DNA of 64,000 bases from the NCBI RefSeq assembly GCF_002556545.1, contig NZ_CP022685.1, positions 8,038,001 to 8,102,000 on the forward strand, read 5' to 3'. A program made the position numbers and the translations under genes. Source of the stretch: Streptomyces formicae (lineage in GTDB: Bacteria; Actinomycetota; Actinomycetes; Streptomycetales; Streptomycetaceae). The notes below the pieces were generated by a model. The model saw only the letters and a program-made list of their open reading frames with translations, searched no databases and was not told where the DNA came from. Shown here one piece after another: positions 1 to 10,381 of the stretch (the stretch's first letter is position 1; each line of letters starts with the position of its first letter).

Positions 1-704
1 GGGATCAGACCGCGGGAGTGCGCCATCACGCCGAGGCCCGCGCGGGCCGCCGCCACCAGACCGTTGAGGCTGCCGCTCGTGCAGGCCACGCGCCAGGCGC
101 GGCCGCTGCGCTCCAGGGCCTCGAAGGCGAGGGCGCGGGTGATGCCGGGCGGCGGGTACACGATCAGCGGCACCGGGCGCTCGGGGTCGAGGCGCAGCCG
201 TTCGCCGCCGATCCACACGAGGTCGTCCTGCCGGACCAGTTCGCCGCGCGGATCCTCCGGGCGGCGCTTGGCGAGCACCAGGTCGAGCTTGCCCGCGTCG
301 AGGCGCTCGTGCAGCGTGCCGGAGAGTTCGACGGTCAGTTCCAGGTCGACGTCCGGGTGGTCGTGCCGGAAGGACTCCAGGATGTCGGTGAGGTGGGTGA
401 GGACGAAGTCCTCGGACGCGCCGAACCGCAGCCGCCCGCCGAGCCGCGTCCCGGTGAAGAACGCCGCCGCCTGCTCGTGCGCGGCGAGGATGCGACGGGC
501 GAAGCCGAGCATCGCCTCGCCGTCCTCGGTCAGCTCCACGGCGTGGGTGTCGCGGGTGAAGAGCTGTCGTCCTGTGGCGTCCTCCAGGCGGCGCACGTGC
601 TGGCTCACCGTGGACTGGCGCAGGCCGAGGCGGCGCGCGGCCTGGGTGAAGCTGAGCGTCTGGGCGACCGCGAGGAACGTACGGAGCTGCGAAGGGTCGT
701 ACAC
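1..704 (-). CDS. LysR family transcriptional regulator (C-terminus cut by window edge)
   Basis: Reading the minus strand from a GTG at 704 gives an open frame that runs off the left edge. It begins VYDPSQLRTFLAVAQTLSFT and has a typical LysR winged helix-turn-helix in the first 60 residues (TQAARRLGLRQSTVSQHVRRL), followed by the start of the substrate-binding domain (LELTVELSGTLHERLDAGKL). No good ribosome-binding site precedes the GTG, so the start is tentative and the transcript may be nearly leaderless. It diverges from the symporter gene at 832, the usual arrangement for a LysR activator and its target. The effector is unknown. Confidence 0.88.
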   Translation of the reverse strand, partial: MYDPSQLRTFLAVAQTLSFTQAARRLGLRQSTVSQHVRRLEDATGRQLFTRDTHAVELTEDGEAMLGFARRILAAHEQAAAFFTGTRLGGRLRFGASEDFVLTHLTDILESFRHDHPDVDLELTVELSGTLHERLDAGKLDLVLAKRRPEDPRGELVRQDDLVWIGGERLRLDPERPVPLIVYPPPGITRALAFEALERSGRAWRVACTSGSLNGLVAAARAGLGVMAHSRGLI

Positions 705-759
705 GGGGGACAGCCTAGACCCGGCTATCGCGTTCCGTGATGACAGTGAGAGCGGTATA

Positions 760-770
760 CGGGATTCCCG
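760..770. promoter_or_regulatory. Candidate LysR operator between the divergent genes
   Basis: A perfect 5+1+5 palindrome, CGGGATTCCCG, lies in the 127-bp gap between the LysR start (704) and the symporter start (832). Its position suits a regulator acting on both promoters. Binding by this LysR protein is inferred from position alone. Confidence 0.35.
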
Positions 771-831
771 ATCATGCCGATCGAGAGGATCATGGTGCGG
801 GCACACCCCCGCACCAAGAGCATGGAGCACC

Positions 832-1884
832 GTGAAACGCCTGAAGTGGCCGTCGTGGATGCCGGTCGATCCCTACATCGTGGCGTTGCTCGGCACCGTG
901 GGGCTCGCGGCCCTGCTCCCCGCCCGCGGTGGCGCAGCCGACGTCGCGTCCGGCGCGTCGACCGGCGCCGTCGCGCTGCTCTTCTTCCTCTACGGCGCGC
1001 GCCTGTCCACCCGTGAGGCGATGGACGGCCTCAAGCACTGGCGGCTGCACCTCACGGTCCTGGTCTGTACGTTCGTCGCCTTCCCGCTGCTCGGGCTCGC
1101 GGCGAAGGGCCTCGTGCCCCACGTCCTGACGCCCGCGCTCTACAGCGGCTTCCTCTTCCTCACCCTGGTGCCCTCGACGATCCAGTCGTCCATCGCCTTC
1201 ACCTCCATCGCGCGCGGCAACGTGCCCGCCGCGATCTGCGCGGGCTCCTTCTCCTCGCTGGCGGGCATCCTGCTCACCCCGCTGCTCGCGGCGGCGCTGC
1301 TCGGCAACAGCGGCGGCGGCTTCTCGGCGCACTCGCTCGGCAAGATTGTGCTGCAACTGCTGGTGCCGTTCGTCGCCGGGCAGTTGCTGCGCCGCTGGGT
1401 CGGCGGCTTCCTGGCCCGGCACAAGAAGGTCCTCGGTTACGTCGACCGGGGCTCGATCCTGCTCGTCGTCTACACCGCGTTCAGCCAGGGCATGGTGGAG
1501 GGCGTCTGGCACCAGGTGACCCCGCTGCGGCTGCTCGCGCTGCTCGGCGTCGAGGCGGTGCTGCTCGCCGCGATGCTGGCGCTGAGCTGGTACGGGGCGA
1601 AGAGGCTCGGCTTCCCCCGGGGCGACCGCATCGCGATCCAGTTCGCAGGGTCGAAGAAGTCGCTCTCCGCGGGACTGCCCATGGCGAGCGTCCTGTTCGG
1701 GGCGCAGGCGTCGCTGGCCGTGCTTCCGCTGATGCTCTTCCACCAGATGCAGCTGATGGTCTGCGCGGTGATCGCCAAGCGCCGCTCGCGCGACGCGGAG
1801 GAGCACGGCCTGGCGGAGTCCGTCAGCGAGCCGCCAGTCGCAGCGTCACGAACCGCGGCCGGTACAGGGACACGTTCCGGCTGA
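832..1884 (+). CDS. Bile acid:sodium symporter-like transporter (SBF/DUF4137 type)
   Basis: A 350-residue polytopic membrane protein. The GTG at 832 (VKRLKWPSWMPVDPYIV) has GGAG a few bases upstream. The sequence holds about nine to ten hydrophobic segments, a conserved FLYGARLS segment after the second helix, PSTIQSSIAFTSIARGN in the middle, and IQFAGSKKSLSAGLPMASVLF near the end. These are hallmarks of the YfeH/SBF-like branch, so it is probably a cation-coupled carrier of an organic acid or amphipathic anion; the substrate cannot be read from sequence. The last 62 bp overlap the 3' end of the convergent DUF4185 gene, so the two transcripts are antisense to each other there. Confidence 0.85.
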   Translation: MKRLKWPSWMPVDPYIVALLGTVGLAALLPARGGAADVASGASTGAVALLFFLYGARLSTREAMDGLKHWRLHLTVLVCTFVAFPLLGLAAKGLVPHVLTPALYSGFLFLTLVPSTIQSSIAFTSIARGNVPAAICAGSFSSLAGILLTPLLAAALLGNSGGGFSAHSLGKIVLQLLVPFVAGQLLRRWVGGFLARHKKVLGYVDRGSILLVVYTAFSQGMVEGVWHQVTPLRLLALLGVEAVLLAAMLALSWYGAKRLGFPRGDRIAIQFAGSKKSLSAGLPMASVLFGAQASLAVLPLMLFHQMQLMVCAVIAKRRSRDAEEHGLAESVSEPPVAASRTAAGTGTRSG

Positions 1885-3073
1885 TGTTCGCCTGCGCGCT
1901 CGCGGGCGTCGCGTCCAGCCAGTTGACGTCGTAGCTGAGCGTGATGCGGCCGTCCCCGCCGAGCGCCGCGTGGGCCTGCGGGTTGTAGGCGGCGGTGTCC
2001 TGGCGCGCCGCGCCGTCGTCGGGCAGCGGCGCCTGGAAGCCCTTGGCGGGCCCGTGCCAGGGTCCGGTGGGGGAGCAGGCCCAGTACGAGGTGACGCCGG
2101 TCAGGCCTTCGGTGCCCGCGGCCATCGTGAACAGGACGTACGTCCCGTCGTCGCGCACCACGGTGAACGCGCTGCCCACCCCCTTGCGCTTGCCGTCCCC
2201 GAGCACGGGCCGGTGCGTGTCCTGCGAGCCCCAGCCGTCCCCGTCCCAGTACTCCCACGCCGAGGCGTCGGCGAGCCTGCCGTGCGGGACCCGTGCCACG
2301 TAGGCGTGCGAGGTGGGGCGCGCGGTGGCCTGGGCGTCGGTGCCGCCGAAGACGTACGTCCAGCCGTCGTCGTCGACCGTCGTCGTGCCGTACAGGACCC
2401 GCTTCTCCGGATCGGCCACCGACTGCTGGTCGGAGACCTTCACGATGTTCTCGACGCGCAGGTCGGGCAGCGAGAGCGTGGCGACCTCCGTGGCGAGGGG
2501 CACGCCGTAGATCCAGGGGCCCTGACTCGCCATCCGGGTCCACAGCAGGACGCGGACGACCTGCTCGTCCGAGCCGGGGGAGCGCGGCTCCACCCGCGCC
2601 GCGACCGGCCAGCGCCACTGCTGGGGCGCCGGGTCGGGGAACAGGGGCGAGGCGAGGGTGCCCTCCAGGGTGCCCGAACGGGACATCAGGACCGCCGAGT
2701 TGCGGGTCATCGGGGTGTTCGTGTCGCGCCAGGTGTGCGGCTGGCCCGCCGGGTTGGGCGGCGCGTGCACCTGGCCGAGGAAGGTGTCGGAGAACAGCCA
2801 CAGGACCCGGCCGTCCGGCAGGCGCACCGAGTGGGTGCCGTCACCGCCGGTCCAGTCGTCGGTACGGGTCGTGTCGTCGCCGTAGCGCGCGAACTCCCCG
2901 GTGACCTTCTCGTCGGCGGACCAGGACGCCACGGTGCGCGGACGGCAGGCCGCACCGCCCTCCCTGTCCTCGTCAGGGAGGGCGATGAGCAGCACGGCCG
3001 CGCAGGCCAGGGCGAGCAGCAGGACCAGCCAGATCCTGCGCGGCCCCGGGGCGAGGCGTTCTGGGGCGGACAC
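1823..3073 (-). CDS. DUF4185 domain-containing membrane-anchored or secreted protein
   Basis: A 416-residue protein with one N-terminal hydrophobic segment (about residues 14-35, IWLVLLLALACAAVLLIAL), then an extracellular domain. The stretch TGGDGTHSVRLPDGRVLWLF followed by SDTF, together with the later YNPQAH and ITLSYDVNWLDA elements, fits the DUF4185 beta-propeller-like family, which is probably carbohydrate-active. It starts only 10 bp after the stop of the upstream sialidase gene on the same strand, so the two are probably co-transcribed. It may act on the same extracellular glycans. No catalytic residues can be assigned. Confidence 0.8.
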   Translation of the reverse strand: MSAPERLAPGPRRIWLVLLLALACAAVLLIALPDEDREGGAACRPRTVASWSADEKVTGEFARYGDDTTRTDDWTGGDGTHSVRLPDGRVLWLFSDTFLGQVHAPPNPAGQPHTWRDTNTPMTRNSAVLMSRSGTLEGTLASPLFPDPAPQQWRWPVAARVEPRSPGSDEQVVRVLLWTRMASQGPWIYGVPLATEVATLSLPDLRVENIVKVSDQQSVADPEKRVLYGTTTVDDDGWTYVFGGTDAQATARPTSHAYVARVPHGRLADASAWEYWDGDGWGSQDTHRPVLGDGKRKGVGSAFTVVRDDGTYVLFTMAAGTEGLTGVTSYWACSPTGPWHGPAKGFQAPLPDDGAARQDTAAYNPQAHAALGGDGRITLSYDVNWLDATPASAQANISRNVSLYRPRFVTLRLAAR

Positions 3074-3083
3074 GCCCGGGACG

Positions 3084-4964
3084 TTAGTTGCTGTCGCGCA
3101 CGCGGTCCATGGGGAGTCGGACCACGGTGTCCCGAGTCACAGGGGCGTCGCCGGTACGCAGAGCGTCCATCTCACTGTCGCTCAACGCGCGGTCGTAGAC
3201 CCGTACTTCGTCGATGGAGCCGGTGAAGTGGGCCCGGCTGTCCATGCGTTGTCCGACGTGCACGCCGAAGGGCGAGTTGCGGCTGACCGAGCCCGGCACG
3301 TCGGCGGTGCTGAGCGCCGTGCCGTCCAGGAAGAGCGTCAGCTGCCCGGCGCCCCGGCGTAGCGCGACGTGGTGCCACTGGCCGTCGTTGTACGCGCCGG
3401 TGGTGCGCACGGAGGCGGACTTCGGGGGCGCGGCGCCGTCCCGGGTGGTGATGAGCCCGGTGACGCGGTTGCTCGCGGGCTCGCCGCGCAGCCACACCTG
3501 CGGCTGGTTGGTCCCTATGCCGCCCATCCACAGCAGCGGCTGCTCACCGGTGGTCGCGGAGTAGCGGAACCACAGGGAGGCGGTGAAGTCCTTTGCCCCC
3601 AACGGGAGTTGGCGCCGGAAGGGCAGGCGCACGGCGTCGTCCGTGCCGTCGAAGGCGAGCGCGCCGCCGAACCGCCCCTCGGTCTCGGCGGCCCCGCCGA
3701 GCACCGCCGCGGGACGGGCGCCCCCGGCCAGGTCGCGGGTCGTCGGGTCCTGGCCCCTGCGCGGCTTGAGCCAGTCCTCGGTGAACCGCGCGAAGCGGAT
3801 CTCGTCGCGCGCGTCGACCGCGCCGCCCTCGTACATCAGGCCCACGTGCGCGCCGTCGGCCCGCACCAGGTCCGAGTAGCCGGACCAGTCCGTGGTCACC
3901 GTCGTGCCCCGGTCCACGCTGTCCCAGGTGCGCCCGCCGTCGTACGACGAACGGATCTGCAGGGTGCGGCGCCGGTCGGGGTCGCCGGGGCAGGCCAGCA
4001 GCATGCGCCCGCCGAACCACAGCGTGGAGCCCTGCACTTGGGGTGTGTAGAGGTCGGGCAGGGCCCGGAAGGGGGCGGCGAACGAGGAGCCGCCGTCGTA
4101 GCTGATCGCGTGCGTGCGGTGGCCGAGGTCGGTGCCGTCCTGCTCGCGGCCGCTGACGTAGACCGCGCCGTCGGGCCGCTCGGTGAGGGTCATCTCGGAC
4201 GGCTTCTGGCGGAACGTGCCGTCGTCGGCGATCGGGTACGAGTCCTTCGCGCCGATCCGCCAGTGGTCCCCGCCGTCGTCGCTGATGATCAGCGCGGCGT
4301 GGTTGGCGGTGACCCGACTGCCGTTCCACGTCTCGGCGTTGACGGAGAAGGCGAGCCGCCCCGCGTGCTTGCCGCGGGTGAGCTGGATGCCGTGCACGGG
4401 CCCGGTCGCGTACCAGGAGTTCCAGTCGGCGGGCAGGATCTCGTCGCTCAGGTCGCGCGGCGCCGACCAGCTGGCCCCGTCGTCGTCGCTGTACTGGAGG
4501 TGGGGCGTCCGGTCGCACGGCACGTCGCAGTTCTTGCCGTCCGTGCGGCCGGTGTTGTACGTCTCCGCGAGCAGCACGCGGCCGCTCTCGCGGTCCACGA
4601 CCGGCGCCGGATTGCCGTGCGTGTCGCCCGCGCCCTCGTTGATCACCTGGAGCGGTCCCCAGGTCCTGCCGCCGTCGTGGGACCGCTTGAGCACGAGGTC
4701 TATGTCACCCGCGTCGCTGCAGTCGTTGACCCGCCCCTCGGCGAAGGCCAGGAGCGTGCCCTTGGTCGTCTTCACCACGGCCGGAATGCGGTAACAGGCG
4801 TACCCGGGATCCTGGGAGGCCCTGAACAGGACCTGCTGCTCGAACGGCGGCGTCTGCGCGGCCTGCGCCGAGGGCGCGGGCAGCAGGGCTCCGACGGCCA
4901 CCGCCGTCACGGCAGCGGCGGCGGTACGGAGCGATCTGAGGCGTACACGGAGACTCGATGGCAT
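3084..4964 (-). CDS. Secreted exo-alpha-sialidase with C-terminal LamG-like domain
   Basis: A 626-residue protein with an N-terminal signal peptide (cleavage near SAQA-A, about residue 35). The catalytic six-bladed propeller spans roughly residues 40-400. It shows the YRIP motif (Arg59), AFAEGR (Glu76) and SDAGDIDLV with the likely acid Asp84. Asp-boxes include SHDGGRTW, SDDDGASW, SDDGGDHW, SYDGGSSF and SSYDGGRTW. GYSDL and MYEGG supply the likely Tyr/Glu pair. Residues 430-605 form a concanavalin/LamG_3-type lectin domain (FDGTDDAVRLPF, WHHVALRRG, IDEVRVYDRALS). It should release sialic acid, or a related sugar, from extracellular glycans. Confidence 0.92.
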   Translation of the reverse strand: MPSSLRVRLRSLRTAAAAVTAVAVGALLPAPSAQAAQTPPFEQQVLFRASQDPGYACYRIPAVVKTTKGTLLAFAEGRVNDCSDAGDIDLVLKRSHDGGRTWGPLQVINEGAGDTHGNPAPVVDRESGRVLLAETYNTGRTDGKNCDVPCDRTPHLQYSDDDGASWSAPRDLSDEILPADWNSWYATGPVHGIQLTRGKHAGRLAFSVNAETWNGSRVTANHAALIISDDGGDHWRIGAKDSYPIADDGTFRQKPSEMTLTERPDGAVYVSGREQDGTDLGHRTHAISYDGGSSFAAPFRALPDLYTPQVQGSTLWFGGRMLLACPGDPDRRRTLQIRSSYDGGRTWDSVDRGTTVTTDWSGYSDLVRADGAHVGLMYEGGAVDARDEIRFARFTEDWLKPRRGQDPTTRDLAGGARPAAVLGGAAETEGRFGGALAFDGTDDAVRLPFRRQLPLGAKDFTASLWFRYSATTGEQPLLWMGGIGTNQPQVWLRGEPASNRVTGLITTRDGAAPPKSASVRTTGAYNDGQWHHVALRRGAGQLTLFLDGTALSTADVPGSVSRNSPFGVHVGQRMDSRAHFTGSIDEVRVYDRALSDSEMDALRTGDAPVTRDTVVRLPMDRVRDSN

Positions 4965-5105
4965 GGTGCGGACCGCCCTTCATGGCGATGGCGACTCATG
5001 ACGGTGACGTCGGACAGTGAGTGACCTGACATCCTGACATCCCACGTCCGACGTGCGTGCCACAGACGCTACTTGGGCGCTTCGGCACCCCACAAGAAGC
5101 GTGCG

Positions 5106-6029
5106 TCAGGGGATCAGGACGACCTTGCCCCGATTGCTCCGCGCCTCGATGACCTCGTGCGCCCGTGCCGCGTCCGCGAGGGGGAACTCCGCGTGCGCGG
5201 CGGGCCGCAGCTCCCCGGCCGCGAACAGCCGCCACAGTTCGCGCCGCCACGTCTCGTACACCCGAGGCTTCCCGCGCGCGACGAGCGCCATCTGGAAGCC
5301 GATGACCGACTTGGCGCCGACGAGCAGGTCGTACGCCGCCACGGTCCCGCCGCCCGAGCTGTAGGCGACCAGCCGGCCGTGCGGGGCGAGGGAGGTGACG
5401 GCGGGCGTGAGCAGGTCGCCGCCGACCGCGTCCAGGACGTAGTCGACGGGCTCGCCCCACGTCTCTTCTCCGTACGTGACGACCTCGTCGGCACCGAGCC
5501 CGCGCACGAAGTCCGCCTTGCCGGGGCAGGACACGGCGGCCACGACGCGCGCCGCGCCTCTCGAGCTGGCGAGTTGCAGGGCGAGATGGCCCACCCCGCT
5601 GGCGGCCGCCGTGACGAGCGCGGACTCGCCGGGCTCGGGGCGGGCCGCGTCGAGCGCGCCGTACGCGACGAGGCCCGACCGCACCAGGGCGACCGCCTCC
5701 ACGGCGCTCGCCCCCGCGGGGACGGGGGAGGCCATCGCGGTGTGCAGGAGGGCGAAATCCGCGTACCCGTGCCCGAAGACCAGACCGGTGACGCGGTCGC
5801 CCGGCGCGTACCCGGTGACGCCCTCGCCGAGCGCGACCACGGCACCGGCGACCTCCCCGCCGAGCACGATCGGATCGCGGGGCTCGCGGACCTTGCGTAC
5901 GACGGGGAGCGTCACGCCGACCGCCTCGACGCGCACGAGGAGCTCGCCGGGGCCGGGCTCGGGGACGGGGGCCTCTTCCATGAACAGGACCTCGGGACCA
6001 CCGCTGTGCTCGTACCGGACGCGACGCAT
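5106..6029 (-). CDS. Zinc-independent quinone oxidoreductase (MDR superfamily)
   Basis: A medium-chain dehydrogenase/reductase of 307 residues. The ATG at 6029 (MRRVRYEHSGGPEV) has a strong GGAGGTGG site 7 bases upstream. That site makes it preferable to the in-frame TTG at 6044. The N-terminal GroES-like half includes PGELLVRVEAVGVT, and the cofactor domain has AAASGVGHLALQLA, a variant of the NADPH-binding AxxGGVG motif. Zinc-binding cysteines are absent, as in quinone oxidoreductases. It is divergent from a marR gene across two palindromes, so it is probably induced by quinones or electrophiles through that repressor. Confidence 0.9.
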   Translation of the reverse strand: MRRVRYEHSGGPEVLFMEEAPVPEPGPGELLVRVEAVGVTLPVVRKVREPRDPIVLGGEVAGAVVALGEGVTGYAPGDRVTGLVFGHGYADFALLHTAMASPVPAGASAVEAVALVRSGLVAYGALDAARPEPGESALVTAAASGVGHLALQLASSRGAARVVAAVSCPGKADFVRGLGADEVVTYGEETWGEPVDYVLDAVGGDLLTPAVTSLAPHGRLVAYSSGGGTVAAYDLLVGAKSVIGFQMALVARGKPRVYETWRRELWRLFAAGELRPAAHAEFPLADAARAHEVIEARSNRGKVVLIP

Positions 6030-6052
6030 CGGCACCACCTCCAAGGGACGGG

Positions 6053-6073
6053 ATCGTTGGGAGCTCCAACGAT
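6053..6073. promoter_or_regulatory. MarR operator, site 1 (perfect palindrome)
   Basis: Half-sites ATCGTTGG and CCAACGAT are separated by 5 bp (GAGCT). The arms are perfect inverted repeats, 24 bp from the quinone oxidoreductase start. The half-site recurs in site 2, centred 40 bp away, which is typical of paired MarR operators that repress both divergent genes. Confidence 0.8.
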
Positions 6074-6092
6074 GCTTGACCTTAGGGCACCT

Positions 6093-6113
6093 ATCGTTGG
6101 GATGTCCAATGAT
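6093..6113. promoter_or_regulatory. MarR operator, site 2
   Basis: Half-sites ATCGTTGG and CCAATGAT are separated by GATGT, with one mismatch from perfect symmetry. The site overlaps a likely marR promoter (TTGGGA at 6098-6103, 17-bp spacer, TAGGCT at 6121-6126), so bound repressor would block its own transcription. Confidence 0.75.
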
Positions 6114-6132
6114 TCTCGGCTAGGCTTCCCCC

Positions 6133-6594
6133 ATGCCCACGACACCGCCCGCACCCAGCACCATCCGCACCCTGCCCAGCTGGCTGCTCGGCCGCGCGGC
6201 GGCCCGTGGCCGTGGCCTGGTCGCCGACGCGCTGGCCCGGGAGGGGCTGAAGATGTGGCACCACGTGGTGCTCTCCGCCGTCGCGGACCTCGGCCCCGTC
6301 GCCCAGGCCGAGCTGGGCCGCAGCGTCTCGCTCGACCCCAAGGACGTGGTCGGCGTCATCAACGACCTCCAGGCCGAGGGGCTCGTCGACCGCGCGCCCG
6401 ACCCCACCGACCGGCGCAAGAACGCGATCACCATCACGGACGGGGGGAGGCGGCTCGTGACGCGCTGTGCGGCGGCGGCCGAGCGCGCCAACGACGACCT
6501 CCTCGCACCGCTCTCGGCGGCCGAGCGCGAGCGGTTCCTGGCGATGCTGACCAGGATCTCGGGTGTCGACGAAGGCCGGGACGACAGGGCCTAG
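6133..6594 (+). CDS. MarR family transcriptional regulator
   Basis: A 153-residue winged-helix regulator. The signature DLQAEGLVDRAPDPTDRRKN (recognition wing with DRR) lies at about residues 77-96, after the helix-turn-helix region QAELGRSVSLDPKDVVGVIN. The ATG lies only 7 bases after a TAGGCT -10 element and has no ribosome-binding site, so the message is probably leaderless. It is divergent from the quinone oxidoreductase, with two matching palindromes between them. It is most likely an autoregulated repressor that responds to a phenolic, quinone or oxidative signal. Confidence 0.92.
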   Translation: MPTTPPAPSTIRTLPSWLLGRAAARGRGLVADALAREGLKMWHHVVLSAVADLGPVAQAELGRSVSLDPKDVVGVINDLQAEGLVDRAPDPTDRRKNAITITDGGRRLVTRCAAAAERANDDLLAPLSAAERERFLAMLTRISGVDEGRDDRA

Positions 6595-6603
6595 GGCAGT
6601 GGG

Positions 6604-6639
6604 CCCGACCGGCGCAGGGGGCGCTCCCCGCCGGTCGGG
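6604..6639. terminator. Bidirectional hairpin between marR and fdhD
   Basis: Perfect 11-bp arms CCCGACCGGCG (6604-6614) and CGCCGGTCGGG (6629-6639) sit in the 75-bp gap between two convergent genes. There is no T-run, as is common for terminators in such GC-rich genomes. Confidence 0.7.
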
Positions 6640-6669
6640 ACCCCGCCGCCGTGCGGCGGAAAGCCCGGG

Positions 6670-7518
6670 TCAGCCCTGGGAGGCCGCGGCCCGCAGGGCG
6701 ACGCGGTGCTCGCCCGCGTACACGTTCATGGAGGAGCCGCGCAGGAAGCCGACCAGCGTGAGGCCCGTCTCGGCGGCCAGGTCGACGGCGAGCGAGGACG
6801 GCGCGGAGACCGCGGCGAGCACCGGGATGCCCGCCATCACCGCCTTCTGCGCGAGCTCGAAGGAGGCGCGTCCGGAGACCAGCAGGACCGTCCGGGACAG
6901 CGGGAGCCGCCCCTCCCGCAGCGCGCGGCCGACCAGCTTGTCGACGGCGTTGTGCCGCCCCACGTCCTCCCGCAGGTCGAGCAGCTCGCCCTCTTCGGAG
7001 AAGAGCGCCGCCGCGTGCAGCCCTCCGGTCTTGTCGAAGACGCGCTGGGACGCGCGCAGCCGGTCGGGGAGGCTCGCGAGCAGCTCGACGTCGATCCTGA
7101 CCGGGGGAGTGTCGGAGATCGGGAAGCGCGCCGTGGTGCGCACCGCGTCCAGGCTCGCCTTGCCGCACAGGCCGCAGGACGAGGTGGTGTACACGTTGCG
7201 TTCGAGGGTGATGTCGGGCAGGACGACGCCGGGCGCCGTCCGCACGTCCACCACGTTGTAGGTGTTCGATCCGTCCTCGGTCGCCCCCGCGCAGTAGACG
7301 ATCGACTGCAGCTCCTCGGCGGAGCCGAGCACGCCCTCGCTCACCAGGAAGCCCGCCGCGAGCGCGAAGTCGTCACCCGGCGTGCGCATGGTGATGGCGA
7401 GCGGCTTGCCGTTCAGCCGGATCTCCAGGGGTTCCTCGGCGACCAGGGTGTCGGGGCGCTCCGAGACGTGCCCGTCCCTGATCCGGATCACCTTGCGTCG
7501 CGCCGTGACTCGTCCCAT
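6670..7518 (-). CDS. fdhD: Formate dehydrogenase accessory sulfurtransferase FdhD
   Basis: A 282-residue FdhD. The family passes sulfur from a cysteine desulfurase to the molybdenum cofactor before it enters formate dehydrogenase. The catalytic CGLC motif (Cys115 and Cys118, in TTSSCGLCGKAS) is intact, as are EEPLEIRLNG, RTPGDDFALAAGFL near the start and EDVGRHNAVDKL towards the C-terminus. It is the last gene of the panE-like/fdh operon, 7 bp after the Fe-S subunit gene. Its presence supports calling the upstream molybdoenzyme a formate dehydrogenase rather than another relative. Confidence 0.95.
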   Translation of the reverse strand: MGRVTARRKVIRIRDGHVSERPDTLVAEEPLEIRLNGKPLAITMRTPGDDFALAAGFLVSEGVLGSAEELQSIVYCAGATEDGSNTYNVVDVRTAPGVVLPDITLERNVYTTSSCGLCGKASLDAVRTTARFPISDTPPVRIDVELLASLPDRLRASQRVFDKTGGLHAAALFSEEGELLDLREDVGRHNAVDKLVGRALREGRLPLSRTVLLVSGRASFELAQKAVMAGIPVLAAVSAPSSLAVDLAAETGLTLVGFLRGSSMNVYAGEHRVALRAAASQG

Positions 7519-7525
7519 GTCTTGA

Positions 7526-8382
7526 TCAGTCCCGGTTCTGTACGTGCTGGTAGCCGAAGCGGCCCTTGATGCAGAGGTTGCCGTGGGTCACCGGATTGTC
7601 GTGCGGCGACGTGACCTTCACGATCTCATTGTCCTGCACGTGCAGCGTCAGGTTGCAGCCGACTCCGCAGTAGGCGCACACCGTGGTCGTCTCGGTCTGC
7701 GCGGCTTCGTCCCAGGTGCCGGCGGCCCGCATGTCGAACTCCGACGTGAAGGTGAGGGCACCCGTGGGGCAGACCTCGATGCAGTTGCCGCAGTACACGC
7801 ACGCCGAGTCGGTCAGCGGCGCGTCGTGCTCGACGGCGATGCGGGCGTCGAAGCCGCGGCCCGCCACCGCGATCGCGAAGGTGTTCTGCCACTGCTCGCC
7901 GCAGGCGTCGACGCACTTGTAGCAGAGGATGCACTTGTCGTAGTCCCGTACGTACAGGTCGTTGTCGACCCGGGGCTCCTCGTTCACGCGGGCCGCGTCG
8001 GCGCCGAACCGCTCGGGCTTCGCCTCGTACTCCTTCAGCCAGCCCGCGACCTTCGGCGTCGTCGACATGTCGACGGACGAGGCGAGGAGTTCGAGGACGA
8101 TCCTGCGGCTGTGCCGGGTGCGCTCGGTGTCCGTGCGCACGTCCATGCCGGGCTCCGCCCTGCGGGAACAGGCCGGGGCGAGGGTGCGGGCGCCCGCCAC
8201 CTCCACGACGCAGACCCGGCAGGCGTTCTTCGGGGTGAGGGTGTCGCCCTCGCAGAGGGTGGGCACGTCCTTGCCCGCGGCGCGGCAGGCGTCGAGGATC
8301 GTGGCCCCCTCCGGGACCCTGGCCTCCTGGCCGTCCAGGGTGAACTCCACCAGACGGCGCGGCGGTTGGAGCGGGATCGCGG

Positions 8383-8386
<4 letters not shown>
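7526..8386 (-). CDS. Formate dehydrogenase Fe-S chain: detached N-terminal module of the alpha subunit
   Basis: A 286-residue protein equal to the electron-transfer part of a usual NAD-linked FdhA, on its own. In order it has a [2Fe-2S] domain (Cys45, 56, 59, 73), two ferredoxin-type [4Fe-4S] motifs (Cys152/155/158/162 and Cys196/199/202/206), and the molybdopterin-oxidoreductase [4Fe-4S] domain (Cys237, Cys240, Cys244, Cys272 in CAYCGVGCN and GNLCIKGRFGY). It stops at HVQNRD, where the catalytic domain normally follows. That catalytic domain is a separate upstream gene (10382-12304). The ATG at 8386 overlaps the NuoEF-like stop by 4 bp, indicating translational coupling. Confidence 0.88.
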
Positions 8387-10368
<1,982 letters not shown>

Positions 10369-10381
10369 ACGTCACCTCACC

